Positions 7,096-15,205 of a stretch of DNA of 26,127 nucleotides are shown here, piece after piece; the stretch's first letter is position 1; every line of letters starts with the position of its first letter. This DNA is from an uncultured Alphaproteobacteria bacterium (GTDB lineage: Bacteria > Pseudomonadota > Alphaproteobacteria > HIMB59 > GCA-002718135), in the NCBI GenBank assembly GCA_902613275.1, contig CACMGM010000009.1, forward strand, positions 1 through 26,127, given 5' to 3'. A model generated the notes under the pieces. The model searched no databases and was not told the DNA's origin. It saw nothing but the letters and a program-made list of their open reading frames with translations. The position numbers and the translations under genes are program-made.

Positions 7096-8168
7096 TGAAA
7101 TCTGAAGAATTAAAAAAATATTTTGTTGACTATCAAGTTTCAACTAAAACTTTTGATATAGACATCATTAAAAAATCATTAAATAAATATTTTTCAAATG
7201 ATACTTTAATGCATTTTTGTCATCCGTTTGGAACTTTTAAAGGTTTAGACAATTTATTAACAAAATGTTTAATTCCGCTCAGTGATAGTATTCCAGACCT
7301 TGAAAGAAGAGATATGATTGTCATGGCTGGAACAACTCCAGAAGGTAGAAATTGGATTGGAACAATGGGTAACTATATGGGAACATTCCTAAAGCCGTAT
7401 TTAAATATTCAACCAACTGGAAATTTAATACATATGCGTTATCATGAATTTTTTCAGGTAGAAGATAATAAAATTGTCCAAGTACAAGCAATTTGGGATT
7501 TACCTGAATTGATGATGCAAGCAAATGCATGGCCGATGGCACCACAGTTAGGTGCTTTTTTATGCACACCATCACCGATGACATCTGATGGTCTTGCGAT
7601 AAGAGGAGATGGTAAAAAGAATTTTGATCACGTCATTAATATGCTTCATGATTTATCTATTCATCCAACAGATCCTAATCCTAGAGTAATGCAATTAGAA
7701 AAATATTGGCATCCTAATCTAAATTGGTATGGGCCAGCAGGAATTGGGACAGGAAGGGGGATAGCTGGATTTAGACATTGGCACCAAATACCTTTTTTGA
7801 GAGCAATGCCAGATCGTAAAGGTGGATCTTCTAATGAAAAATTAGCAATAGAAGGTATGGAAGATTTAAAAACACATTGGTTACACGAAGGCAATTATGT
7901 TTGTGAAACAGGTTGGCCTAATATGAGGTTAACTATAACTAATGATGGTTGGATGGGTATAGCACCATCAAATCAGCCATTAGAAATGCGTAGTTTAGAT
8001 TTTTGGAGACTAGAAAATGGTTTGATCAGAGAAAACTGGGTCTTAATTGATTTACTGGATATTTATAGGCAAATTGGTATCGATGTCTTTGATCGAATTA
8101 AAGAATTTAATAAAGCTCGCCAAACAGGAGATATAAATATTTCTAATGGATTGGATGTTTTAAAATAA
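7095..8168 (+). CDS. SnoaL-like (NTF2-fold) protein with two tandem domains
   Basis: This 357-residue protein is twice the usual SnoaL length. Domain 1 (about 10-150) includes HFCHPFGTFKG and ends in VQAIWDLPELMMQANAWP. Domain 2 (about 180-345) includes WYGPAGIGTGRG and ends in NWVLIDLLDIYRQIGI. The same end pattern (aromatic, acidic, then a short amphipathic helix) closes each domain, which suggests internal duplication. Domain 2 is a paralogue of the 139-residue protein at 865. The family includes polyketide cyclases and many uncharacterised isomerase or lyase-like proteins. The substrate is unknown, but the context (sugar-type transporter, SDR) suggests a small polar metabolite rather than a polyketide. 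It is the last gene of the operon, and its stop abuts the stop of the opposing EamA gene. Confidence 0.85.
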   Translation: MKSEELKKYFVDYQVSTKTFDIDIIKKSLNKYFSNDTLMHFCHPFGTFKGLDNLLTKCLIPLSDSIPDLERRDMIVMAGTTPEGRNWIGTMGNYMGTFLKPYLNIQPTGNLIHMRYHEFFQVEDNKIVQVQAIWDLPELMMQANAWPMAPQLGAFLCTPSPMTSDGLAIRGDGKKNFDHVINMLHDLSIHPTDPNPRVMQLEKYWHPNLNWYGPAGIGTGRGIAGFRHWHQIPFLRAMPDRKGGSSNEKLAIEGMEDLKTHWLHEGNYVCETGWPNMRLTITNDGWMGIAPSNQPLEMRSLDFWRLENGLIRENWVLIDLLDIYRQIGIDVFDRIKEFNKARQTGDINISNGLDVLK

Positions 8169-9026
8169 TTAATTTTCCTTATTAATAAAATAAGTTGCCA
8201 CGATTACAATTATACCACCAATAAAAGTAATTAAAGTTGGTATTTCATAAAAAATTATAAATGTTAACAATACTCCAAATACAGGAAACAAAGCGTAAAA
8301 TGGAAATACTCTATTAACAGGATACGTCCTATACAAATAGAACATCGACATATGTGCAGCAATTGAAACAAAGATACCTGAATGCAATATTAATAGCCAC
8401 GACTGAAAACTAATATTTTTTATTTCATTTAATGTTTGTCCTTCAAATATTGATGATGAAATGATTAATAATATAAATCCCACTAGTCCCATTACTGCAT
8501 TTGTGAGTGTGACTTCTAAATCTTTTAGGTATCTGGAAAAAACCTGTGCACTTGCATAAAAGAAGGCCATTAACGTTATTAAGATTAATGCAAAAATCTC
8601 ATTTCTTATTAATGGATCAAAGCCTAATAAAATAATACCAAAAAAAGAAATAAATATAAGTACCCATTTTTTAATACTTACCTTCTCTTTTAAAAAAAAA
8701 GAGCTTAATAATATTGCAAATGGCACAGCTAGTTGAGATCCAATAATTATTGGAGAAACTATGTTTGCTTCATTTAAAGATAATGTCATAAAAACATTTG
8801 CTAAAAAACCCATAGAGATTGAAAAAAAGAGAAGTGGTAACCAGTATTTTTTTTCAGGTATTCTAAATCTCCAAAAGGGTATAAGGCAAATTAAAACCAC
8901 TAACATCCTTAAACTTCCCATTAATAATGGTGGTACATTTTCATTAAAAATAACTTTCTGAACTGGGTAGGCACTTCCAAATAAAAAAGTGATTATTAAA
9001 ATTAAAAAGTAGTGTCTCAATAACAT
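8169..9026 (-). CDS. EamA/DMT-family membrane transporter
   Basis: This 285-residue, very hydrophobic protein has about ten predicted membrane helices and the two-repeat EamA layout: repeat one about 8-135, repeat two about 145-283. The first helix carries the FLFGSAYPVQK segment typical of the drug/metabolite transporter superfamily, and a proline-rich YPVNRVFPFYALFPVF segment lies in the second half. Members move amino acids, nucleosides or other metabolites, often outward. The substrate is not readable. The start is 23 bases after the phosphate acyltransferase stop on the same strand, so the two probably form an operon. Its 3' end directly meets the SnoaL gene from the other strand without a terminator. 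Confidence 0.88.
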   Translation of the reverse strand: MLLRHYFLILIITFLFGSAYPVQKVIFNENVPPLLMGSLRMLVVLICLIPFWRFRIPEKKYWLPLLFFSISMGFLANVFMTLSLNEANIVSPIIIGSQLAVPFAILLSSFFLKEKVSIKKWVLIFISFFGIILLGFDPLIRNEIFALILITLMAFFYASAQVFSRYLKDLEVTLTNAVMGLVGFILLIISSSIFEGQTLNEIKNISFQSWLLILHSGIFVSIAAHMSMFYLYRTYPVNRVFPFYALFPVFGVLLTFIIFYEIPTLITFIGGIIVIVATYFINKEN

Positions 9027-9049
9027 TCGAGTTAAAATTTATTTATTAA

Positions 9050-9949
9050 TTAGTTATTTGTTGCAACGACAGCTGCCATAATTGATGCAAGTTTAGAATT
9101 TTTACTATCAGCTCTACTAGGAACCACAACTGGTACTTTACCTCCAATTACTATTCCTGCAGCACAAGCGTTCATAAAATAAACCATTATTTTAGATAAA
9201 GAGTTTCCAGTTTCTAAATTAGGTACTAACAATACATCAGTATCACCAGCAACATCATTTTTAATTCCTTTTATTTTAGCTGCTTCCTCAGAAACAGCAT
9301 TATCAAAAGCAAGGGGCCCATGAATAAAAGCATTAATTTTCTCTTCTAACGCGAGTTCCATAACTTTTTTGGCATCAACTGAACTTGGCATACTTTCAAT
9401 TGGATCTTCTGTACCTGATAAAATTGCAACTTTTGGTTTACTAATATTTAATTTATTACAAAATTGAACAGCATTTTTAAGAATCTGTAATTTAATATCA
9501 ACCCTTGGTAAAACATTCAGGGCGCCATCAGTGATAAAAAGGGGTTTTTTAAGCTGTGGTGTAGTCATATGCCAAATATGACTTAATCTTCTACCATCAA
9601 GTAAATTAAATTCTTTTTTTAAATAAGAGCGCATTAAAATATCAGTATGAAGATTCCCTTTAATTATGATTTTACTTTTATTTTCATTAGAAACTTGACA
9701 AGCAATTGAAGCACTATCCTCTTCATCTTTAGCCTCTACAATATTAAAATTTGCAATATCCAAACTTAATTTTTTCGCTGTTTCAGCAATTAAACTTTTA
9801 TTTCCAATTAAAGTTGGATCGATGAGGTTCATATTCTTACCTTCAATTACAGCTGATAAGATGCTTTCTTGATTGGGGCACACAACTGCTACTGGTATGT
9901 TGGGAGTCTCTAAAGCTTTACTTTTAAGATCTTCTGGTAATGTGCTCAT
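9050..9949 (-). CDS. Phosphate acetyl/butyryltransferase family enzyme
   Basis: This 299-residue protein belongs to the Pta/Ptb family, which converts acyl-phosphate and CoA into acyl-CoA and phosphate or the reverse. Matching features are an N-terminal AVVCPNQESILSAV segment, GNLHTDILMRSYL near the middle of the first lobe, FITDGALNVLP, VAILSGTEDPIESMPSS, and the late DVLLVPNLETGNSLSK, which is highly conserved. It has only the catalytic domain; the MaoC-like N-terminal domain of the bifunctional form is absent. It is divergent from an aminotransferase/alanine-dehydrogenase pair. With those genes, an acetyl-phosphate role in sulfonate (taurine) breakdown is plausible but inferred. Phosphate butyryltransferase is the main alternative. 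Confidence 0.88.
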   Translation of the reverse strand: MSTLPEDLKSKALETPNIPVAVVCPNQESILSAVIEGKNMNLIDPTLIGNKSLIAETAKKLSLDIANFNIVEAKDEEDSASIACQVSNENKSKIIIKGNLHTDILMRSYLKKEFNLLDGRRLSHIWHMTTPQLKKPLFITDGALNVLPRVDIKLQILKNAVQFCNKLNISKPKVAILSGTEDPIESMPSSVDAKKVMELALEEKINAFIHGPLAFDNAVSEEAAKIKGIKNDVAGDTDVLLVPNLETGNSLSKIMVYFMNACAAGIVIGGKVPVVVPSRADSKNSKLASIMAAVVATNN

Positions 9950-9991
9950 ATTTGATATTCTCTCTATACCACTGCTACAATTTTTCCTATG

Positions 9992-10017
9992 ATATTTCTT
10001 TATTGTGTAAGAAATAT
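9992..10017. promoter_or_regulatory. 26-bp inverted repeat between divergent operons
   Basis: Perfect 9-base arms, ATATTTCTT and AAGAAATAT, are separated by 8 bases. The repeat lies in the 117-base gap between the phosphate acyltransferase and the aminotransferase, just upstream of the candidate aminotransferase promoter, so one regulator could control both directions. No regulator gene lies beside it, so the protein that would bind is unknown. Confidence 0.4.
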
Positions 10018-10020
10018 TCT

Positions 10021-10062
10021 TTGATTTATCGATAATTTCATATACTCAATCTCTAATAAGGA
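10021..10062 (+). promoter_or_regulatory. Candidate promoter and Shine-Dalgarno of the aminotransferase operon
   Basis: TATACT (10041-10046) is a good -10 match. The best -35 candidate, TTGATT at 10021-10026, is only 14 bases away, so activator help may be needed. TAAGGA (10057-10062) lies 4 bases before the ATG at 10067 and supports that start. Confidence 0.35.
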
Positions 10063-10066
10063 AAAA

Positions 10067-11407
10067 ATGGATTTAGAAAAAAGAACTGAAATACCTAATT
10101 CATTAGAAGAACATTGGATGCCATTTACATCTAATAGAGACTATAAAAATAGTCCAAGATTAATGGTTAAGGCAGAAGGTGTTTATTATACTGATCATTA
10201 TGGAAATAAATTAATTGATGCTAGCTCAGGATTATTTTGTAGTCCAGCGGGTCATTCAAGACCAGAAATAAGAGAAGCAGTATCAAAACAATTAGAGCAA
10301 TTAGATTATGTTCAACCATTTCAACAAGGTTTTGGTGGTTCATTTGATTTAGCTAGAAAAGTTTCAAAACATACACCTGAAGATTTAAATAAAATATTTT
10401 TTACTATTTGTGGTTCATCAGCTGTTGAAACAGCAATTAAAACAGCCATAGCATATTTTAAAGCAAAAGGAGAAGGTCATAGATCTCATATAGTAGGAAG
10501 AGAAAGAGGTTATCATGGAATGAATATTGGAGGAATTTCTGTTGGCGGAATGATTGCTAACAGAAAAACTTTTTCAAATATTCTCATGCCAAATGTACAT
10601 CATCTAAGACATACTCATTTACCTGAAAATTTATTTGTAAAGGGCGAACCTGAAACAGGTGTTGATCTAGCAGATGATCTTGAAAGAATTGCTGGTAACA
10701 TAGGTGCTGAAAATATCGCAGCATGTATTGTTGAGCCAGTAGCAGGATCAACAGGAACTTTAGTTCCGCCAAAAGGATATTTAAAAAGACTAAGAGAAAT
10801 TTGTGACAAACACGGAATTCTTTTAATTTTTGATGAAGTTATTACTGGCTGGGGAAGAATGGGCGCTCCATTTGCAGCTCAAGCTTTTGATGTATGTCCT
10901 GATATTATGACCATGGCTAAAGCAATTACTAATGGTGTCGTACCTTTGGGAGCAGTAGCTTCACGTGATCATATCTATGACACTATTGTTGATGCTTCAC
11001 CTACGGGGGCTATAGAATTTTTTCATGGTTATACTTATTCTGCTATACCTGTTTCAATGGCAGCAGGTTTAGCAATGCAAGATATAATCGAGAAAGAAGA
11101 TTTATTTAATAGAGCAAAAGATATGTCTCCATATTTCTTAGATGGTTTATTTACTTTGAAAGACTTAGATATCATTACTGATATAAGAGGATATGGAATG
11201 ATGGGAGGAATTGATATTAAAATGGATGAGCGTTTAGGCAAAGCTGGATATGCGTGTTTCAAAAAATTATTTGAAGCAGGCTTAAGCTTGAAAGCAACAG
11301 GTGATTGTTTAATTGTTGCACCTCCATTTACTTGTGAAAAAAAACATATTGATGAGATAATTGAAAAATTAAGAACAGGTATCTCAAACTATATGCATGA
11401 CAGATAA
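10067..11407 (+). CDS. Class-III omega-amino-acid:pyruvate aminotransferase
   Basis: This 446-residue PLP enzyme closely follows the beta-alanine:pyruvate (omega-amino acid) aminotransferase layout. It has NSLEEHWMPFTSNR near the N-terminus, a GSS phosphate-binding segment (116-118), RERGYHGMNIGG (145-156), FDEVITGWGRMG with D256, and the PLP lysine K285 in MAKAITNG. It moves an amino group from a terminal amine such as beta-alanine or taurine to pyruvate, making alanine and an aldehyde. Alanine dehydrogenase follows with a one-base overlap (TAATG) and would regenerate pyruvate and free ammonium. That pairing, and the divergent phosphate acyltransferase, favour a taurine-like substrate, but the donor cannot be fixed from sequence. 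Unusually, the common GSEA is GSSA here. Confidence 0.9.
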   Translation: MDLEKRTEIPNSLEEHWMPFTSNRDYKNSPRLMVKAEGVYYTDHYGNKLIDASSGLFCSPAGHSRPEIREAVSKQLEQLDYVQPFQQGFGGSFDLARKVSKHTPEDLNKIFFTICGSSAVETAIKTAIAYFKAKGEGHRSHIVGRERGYHGMNIGGISVGGMIANRKTFSNILMPNVHHLRHTHLPENLFVKGEPETGVDLADDLERIAGNIGAENIAACIVEPVAGSTGTLVPPKGYLKRLREICDKHGILLIFDEVITGWGRMGAPFAAQAFDVCPDIMTMAKAITNGVVPLGAVASRDHIYDTIVDASPTGAIEFFHGYTYSAIPVSMAAGLAMQDIIEKEDLFNRAKDMSPYFLDGLFTLKDLDIITDIRGYGMMGGIDIKMDERLGKAGYACFKKLFEAGLSLKATGDCLIVAPPFTCEKKHIDEIIEKLRTGISNYMHDR

Positions 11408-12522
11408 TGAAAATAGGTGTTCCCTCTGAGATTAAAGCTCAGGAGTCTAGGGTTGGGCTTACTCCGCAAAGTGTTAACGAATTAATAAAGAATAAACATA
11501 CAGTACTAATTCAAAAAGATGCCGGTATTGGTGCTGGATTTTCCAATAGTGATTATGAATTATCAGGTGCAAAAATTGTAAATTCAGCTGAGGATATTTT
11601 CAATGATTCTGAAATGATTGTAAAAGTAAAAGAACCTCTAATGAATGAAGTTTCAATGATAAGAGAAAACCAAATTTTGTTCACTTACTTACATCTTTCA
11701 GCAGCTCCAGAATTGACAAAGGGCTTAATTGATTCAAATTCAATTTGTATAGCTTATGAAACAGTAAGTGATTATAATAATAAATTACCACTTCTTGCAC
11801 CTATGAGTGCTGTAGCCGGTAGAATGTCGATACAAGCCGGAGCTTATTCTCTTGAAAAACATAAGGGTGGAAGTGGTTTACTTTTAGGTGGTGCGCCTGG
11901 GGTTCAACCTGGAAATGTCTTAATTTTAGGTGGGGGTGTTGTAGGTGAAAATGCAGCAATAATTGCTACAGGTATGCAAGCAAAAGTTTTCATTGTTGAT
12001 AAATCAGAAAAAAGATTAGAAGAATTACAAGAAAAATTTGGTGATAAAATAGAACCACTACATAGTGATAAAATAAATCTTAAAGATTATATTGCTGAAT
12101 GTGATTTACTAATTGGTGGCGTACTTGTTCCAGGCTCTAATGCTCCAAAGATTATAACTAAGGACATGATAAAAGAGATGAAAAGTGGATCAGTAATTGT
12201 TGATGTTGCAATTGATCAAGGTGGTTGTGTTGAAACTAGTAAACCAACAACTCATGCAAACCCTACATATGTTGTTGATGACGTTGTTCATTACTGTGTT
12301 GCAAATATGCCAGGGGGAGTTCCTAGAACTTCTACACTTGCTTTAAATGCAGTTACTTTACCATTTATTCAAAACTTAGCTTCTAACGGTTTTAATGATG
12401 CTTTAAAAAATGATAAAAATTTTATGAATGGTTTAAATATTTTTAAAGGTGCCGTTACATATAAAGCTATTGCTGATGATTTAAATTATGATTATGCTAA
12501 TCCAGAAACTTTAGTTCACTAG
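11407..12522 (+). CDS. ald: Alanine dehydrogenase
   Basis: This 371-residue protein has the standard length and the diagnostic residues at the standard positions. They are R15 (in ESRVGLTP), K75 (VKVKEP), H96 (TYLHLSA), the NAD-binding GGGVVG (175-180), D198 after strand 2, and D270 (VDVAIDQGG). It interconverts L-alanine and NAD+ with pyruvate, ammonium and NADH in the cytoplasm. Coupled to the upstream aminotransferase, it would recycle pyruvate as amino acceptor and release nitrogen as ammonium. The start is fixed by the TAATG overlap with the aminotransferase stop. Its own stop shares the CTAG tetranucleotide with the stop of the convergent MetE-like gene. A Lys-to-saccharopine relative is unlikely given the residue match. 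Confidence 0.96.
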   Translation: MKIGVPSEIKAQESRVGLTPQSVNELIKNKHTVLIQKDAGIGAGFSNSDYELSGAKIVNSAEDIFNDSEMIVKVKEPLMNEVSMIRENQILFTYLHLSAAPELTKGLIDSNSICIAYETVSDYNNKLPLLAPMSAVAGRMSIQAGAYSLEKHKGGSGLLLGGAPGVQPGNVLILGGGVVGENAAIIATGMQAKVFIVDKSEKRLEELQEKFGDKIEPLHSDKINLKDYIAECDLLIGGVLVPGSNAPKIITKDMIKEMKSGSVIVDVAIDQGGCVETSKPTTHANPTYVVDDVVHYCVANMPGGVPRTSTLALNAVTLPFIQNLASNGFNDALKNDKNFMNGLNIFKGAVTYKAIADDLNYDYANPETLVH

Positions 12523-13568
12523 AAACTATCAGCAGCTTCCACCATTATTTTTAATTTTATTTTTGCTAAATCTCGAGGTAAGTGACCAAGGCCGCAATCA
12601 GGAGCAACAATTAATTGTTCCGTATCAATAAACTTTAATGCATCATTTATTCTTGAGACAATTTCTTCTTTAGTCTCAACTTTAGAGCTCGCTATTTTTA
12701 CCAAACCAAAAATAACTTTTGTTTGTTTAAAATCTTTTAAAAAATTTAAATCATTATATCGATGAGCATCTTCTATAGAAACTGTATCTATAATTGATTC
12801 ATCTAAAGCTTTACTAATTTTACTGTAAGAATCTAAAGGCGCTTTTGGATAATCTACTGCATCTAATTTATCAGGATAGCCGCAACAAATATGAGTAATT
12901 TTTTCAATACTTTGATTATTTATATCCTTAAAACATCTTTCTAGGTTTTTGATTCCAAAATTAAGAGCATTTTCTGGTTTTCTAGCAAACAACGGTTCAT
13001 CAACTTGAATATATTTACATCCTGCATCAACTAATCTTTTAATTTCTACATTAATGGCATCAGCCAAGTCTTCACCCAAATGTTCATCTGAAGTATAAAA
13101 TATATTTGCTATGGTATCAGTTATAGTCATTGGTCCAGGTATAGTAATTTTTAAATCTTTATTCGTTAAACTCTGATTTTTTTTCCACTCTTCAACTAGA
13201 AAAGATTTTTTTGCTTTAACTTTTGAAGTTATTGTTGGTAACCAGCATTTATAATTCCCTGTCCTAGCAACTTTTTCTGTGAGATTTGCAAAATCAATTC
13301 CTTCTAAATATCTACAATGATAGTGAATATAATTTTCTCTTCTAACTTCACCATCGGTGAGAATATCAATCCCACATTCTTCCTGATCACTAATTATTTC
13401 TTTGGTAGCTTTATTAAATAACTCTTCAACATTATCGCCCATTTTTTCTATTTCATCTTCATAAAATTTAGTTGGATATTCAGTATCTGTACCACCAGAA
13501 GCATTAAACCAATCAGTTATTTTTAAGTAACTTGGTTTTGGATAGGCTCCTATAACAGTTGTTAACAT
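12519..13568 (-). CDS. Core MetE-like cobalamin-independent methyltransferase
   Basis: This 349-residue protein corresponds to the C-terminal catalytic half of MetE only. The four zinc ligands are recognisable: H226 and C228 in THICCGY, E298 in SSKVETKEE, and C325 in VAPDCGLG. The family's QVDEP (188-192) and SIEDAHR segments are present. MetE transfers a methyl group to homocysteine to make methionine. Full-length MetE (about 750 residues) takes it from methyl-tetrahydrofolate, while short core versions lack the N-terminal half and may use another donor. The gene lies 7 bases after the sulfatase-like gene on the same strand, so the two are probably co-transcribed. The methyl donor, and whether methionine is the product, are open. 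Confidence 0.85.
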   Translation of the reverse strand: MLTTVIGAYPKPSYLKITDWFNASGGTDTEYPTKFYEDEIEKMGDNVEELFNKATKEIISDQEECGIDILTDGEVRRENYIHYHCRYLEGIDFANLTEKVARTGNYKCWLPTITSKVKAKKSFLVEEWKKNQSLTNKDLKITIPGPMTITDTIANIFYTSDEHLGEDLADAINVEIKRLVDAGCKYIQVDEPLFARKPENALNFGIKNLERCFKDINNQSIEKITHICCGYPDKLDAVDYPKAPLDSYSKISKALDESIIDTVSIEDAHRYNDLNFLKDFKQTKVIFGLVKIASSKVETKEEIVSRINDALKFIDTEQLIVAPDCGLGHLPRDLAKIKLKIMVEAADSF

Positions 13569-13575
13569 ATCTTAA

Positions 13576-15111
13576 TCATTCCATTTTTCTGCTAAATGGT
13601 CCAGAATTTGTATTAACACCTGAGCTAGAAAGTTTTGTATTGGATAACTGTCTTTCTTGATGAATCATTCGGTGGCTTAATAGTTTTGATACTAAATCAT
13701 TTTTAATGTCTTGAAATTCTTTTACTCTAGATAAATCATTAATTTCATTAGGATCATTTTCTAAATCAAACAATAAACATGGTAATGAAGGGAAATGAAC
13801 ATATTTCCATTTATAATTTCTAATGACTGATAGATTACATTGTTCGGGTGCTAATTTTTTGTCCTTAACAAACGAAGTGCTTTCTCTAAAATCATAATCA
13901 AAAACAACATATTGTTTATTAGATGATTTTTCGTATTTATTATTGATATTGTGCATCAGTGATTGACCATTCCAATCAATTGGGATTTCACCACCAAGCC
14001 ATTCTAGAATTGTAGGAGCAACATCTACAGATTCTGTTAAATGGTTAATTTCCTTTGGATTGTTTTGAGGTACATAAATAAATAATGGAATTCTATAAGA
14101 AGAGTCCCACCAACCTAATTTCCCCCATAAATTATTTTCATTTAACATCTCTCCATGATCACTAGTAAATATTATCATTGTATTCTCTTCTTGCCCTGAT
14201 TCTTTAAGAGCGTTCAAAATTTTACCAATATTAAAATCAACTTCAGCGCACATAGCAAAATAGACACTCATAATATTTTTGATATCTTGATCTTTTAAAA
14301 GATCATAATTAATTTCAGAGAAATTTTCTTTTAATAAAAATTTTTTACATAATTCTTCAAGTAGCGGATGTTTTTTTGATAATTCTTTTAGTGAAATATT
14401 ATTTTTAGATAAGTTAATACTATTTGGATTAAATTTACTAAACCATGGATCTGCAACATGAAAGGGTGGGTGTGGTTTTAAAAAAGATACATGCATAAAA
14501 AATGAATCTTTAACTTTTTTTAAATCGTTAACAACTTTGTCTGCTAAAAATGCGGAGTCTGAAAATTCAGTTGGAATATAATATGGTTCATAAATATATG
14601 CTTCATCATCTTTGGGCTTTCTTCCTTTATATAAATCTTCAGCTTTAATAATTTCAAAACCATTTTGATTAAGATGGTTAGCCCAAGGCTCCGGTTTTCC
14701 TCCTGGTAAAACACAGCCATCATCAAACCCTTCCATTGGTGATTCGTAAGTAAAATTTTTTTCATCTTTTGGATCTAAGTATCTTGGATCCCAAGAAGTA
14801 TCGGTGTATCCATAAAGACTTGGATTGTAATCTAATTTTCGAGCTTCTTTAGCAATATTTGTAAATCTTTTATCAAGAGGAGCACCATTATATACTGAAC
14901 GATGTATAAATGGATATAAACCAGTCAGCATTGTAGTTCTCGAAGGACCACATGGAACAATACCTGCAAAGTGTGATTTAAAAATAACACTTTTTTTTGC
15001 TAATTTATCTAAATTAGGAGTGAGAACATATTCATGATTTAAAAAACTAAAGCAATCGAAGCGCCACTGATCAGCACATATAAAAAGTACAGATTTTTTG
15101 ATTTTCTTCAT
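13576..15111 (-). CDS. Formylglycine-type sulfatase / phosphonate-monoester-hydrolase-like enzyme
   Basis: This 511-residue protein belongs to the alkaline-phosphatase-fold sulfatases. The signature CGPSR is at C54-R58, where C54 would be converted to formylglycine by a separate maturase. Metal and active-site residues appear as D14 (CADQW), K212 and H214 (LKPHPPF), D318 and H319 (FTSDHGEM) and K331. The second N-terminal metal Asp found in most sulfatases is Gln15 here, as in the phosphonate-monoester-hydrolase branch, so a sulfate or a phosphonate/phosphate ester could be the substrate. There is no signal peptide; the N-terminus is KKIKKSVLF, a core strand, so it is cytoplasmic. It is the first gene of a minus-strand pair with the MetE-like gene, and no maturase gene lies nearby. 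Confidence 0.88.
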   Translation of the reverse strand: MKKIKKSVLFICADQWRFDCFSFLNHEYVLTPNLDKLAKKSVIFKSHFAGIVPCGPSRTTMLTGLYPFIHRSVYNGAPLDKRFTNIAKEARKLDYNPSLYGYTDTSWDPRYLDPKDEKNFTYESPMEGFDDGCVLPGGKPEPWANHLNQNGFEIIKAEDLYKGRKPKDDEAYIYEPYYIPTEFSDSAFLADKVVNDLKKVKDSFFMHVSFLKPHPPFHVADPWFSKFNPNSINLSKNNISLKELSKKHPLLEELCKKFLLKENFSEINYDLLKDQDIKNIMSVYFAMCAEVDFNIGKILNALKESGQEENTMIIFTSDHGEMLNENNLWGKLGWWDSSYRIPLFIYVPQNNPKEINHLTESVDVAPTILEWLGGEIPIDWNGQSLMHNINNKYEKSSNKQYVVFDYDFRESTSFVKDKKLAPEQCNLSVIRNYKWKYVHFPSLPCLLFDLENDPNEINDLSRVKEFQDIKNDLVSKLLSHRMIHQERQLSNTKLSSSGVNTNSGPFSRKME

Positions 15112-15205
15112 ATTCTACTAAATACTAAAGTAATTAAAAAGAAATACACAATTTTTTAAAAAAAAACGTAATAAATTTGTCAATTATTTTTGCTAAAAGC
15201 TCAAA

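Noticed and set aside
8150..8190. A terminator between the SnoaL and EamA convergent genes
   Set aside because: The region is only A/T-rich with no G/C-containing stem; the two stops abut directly.
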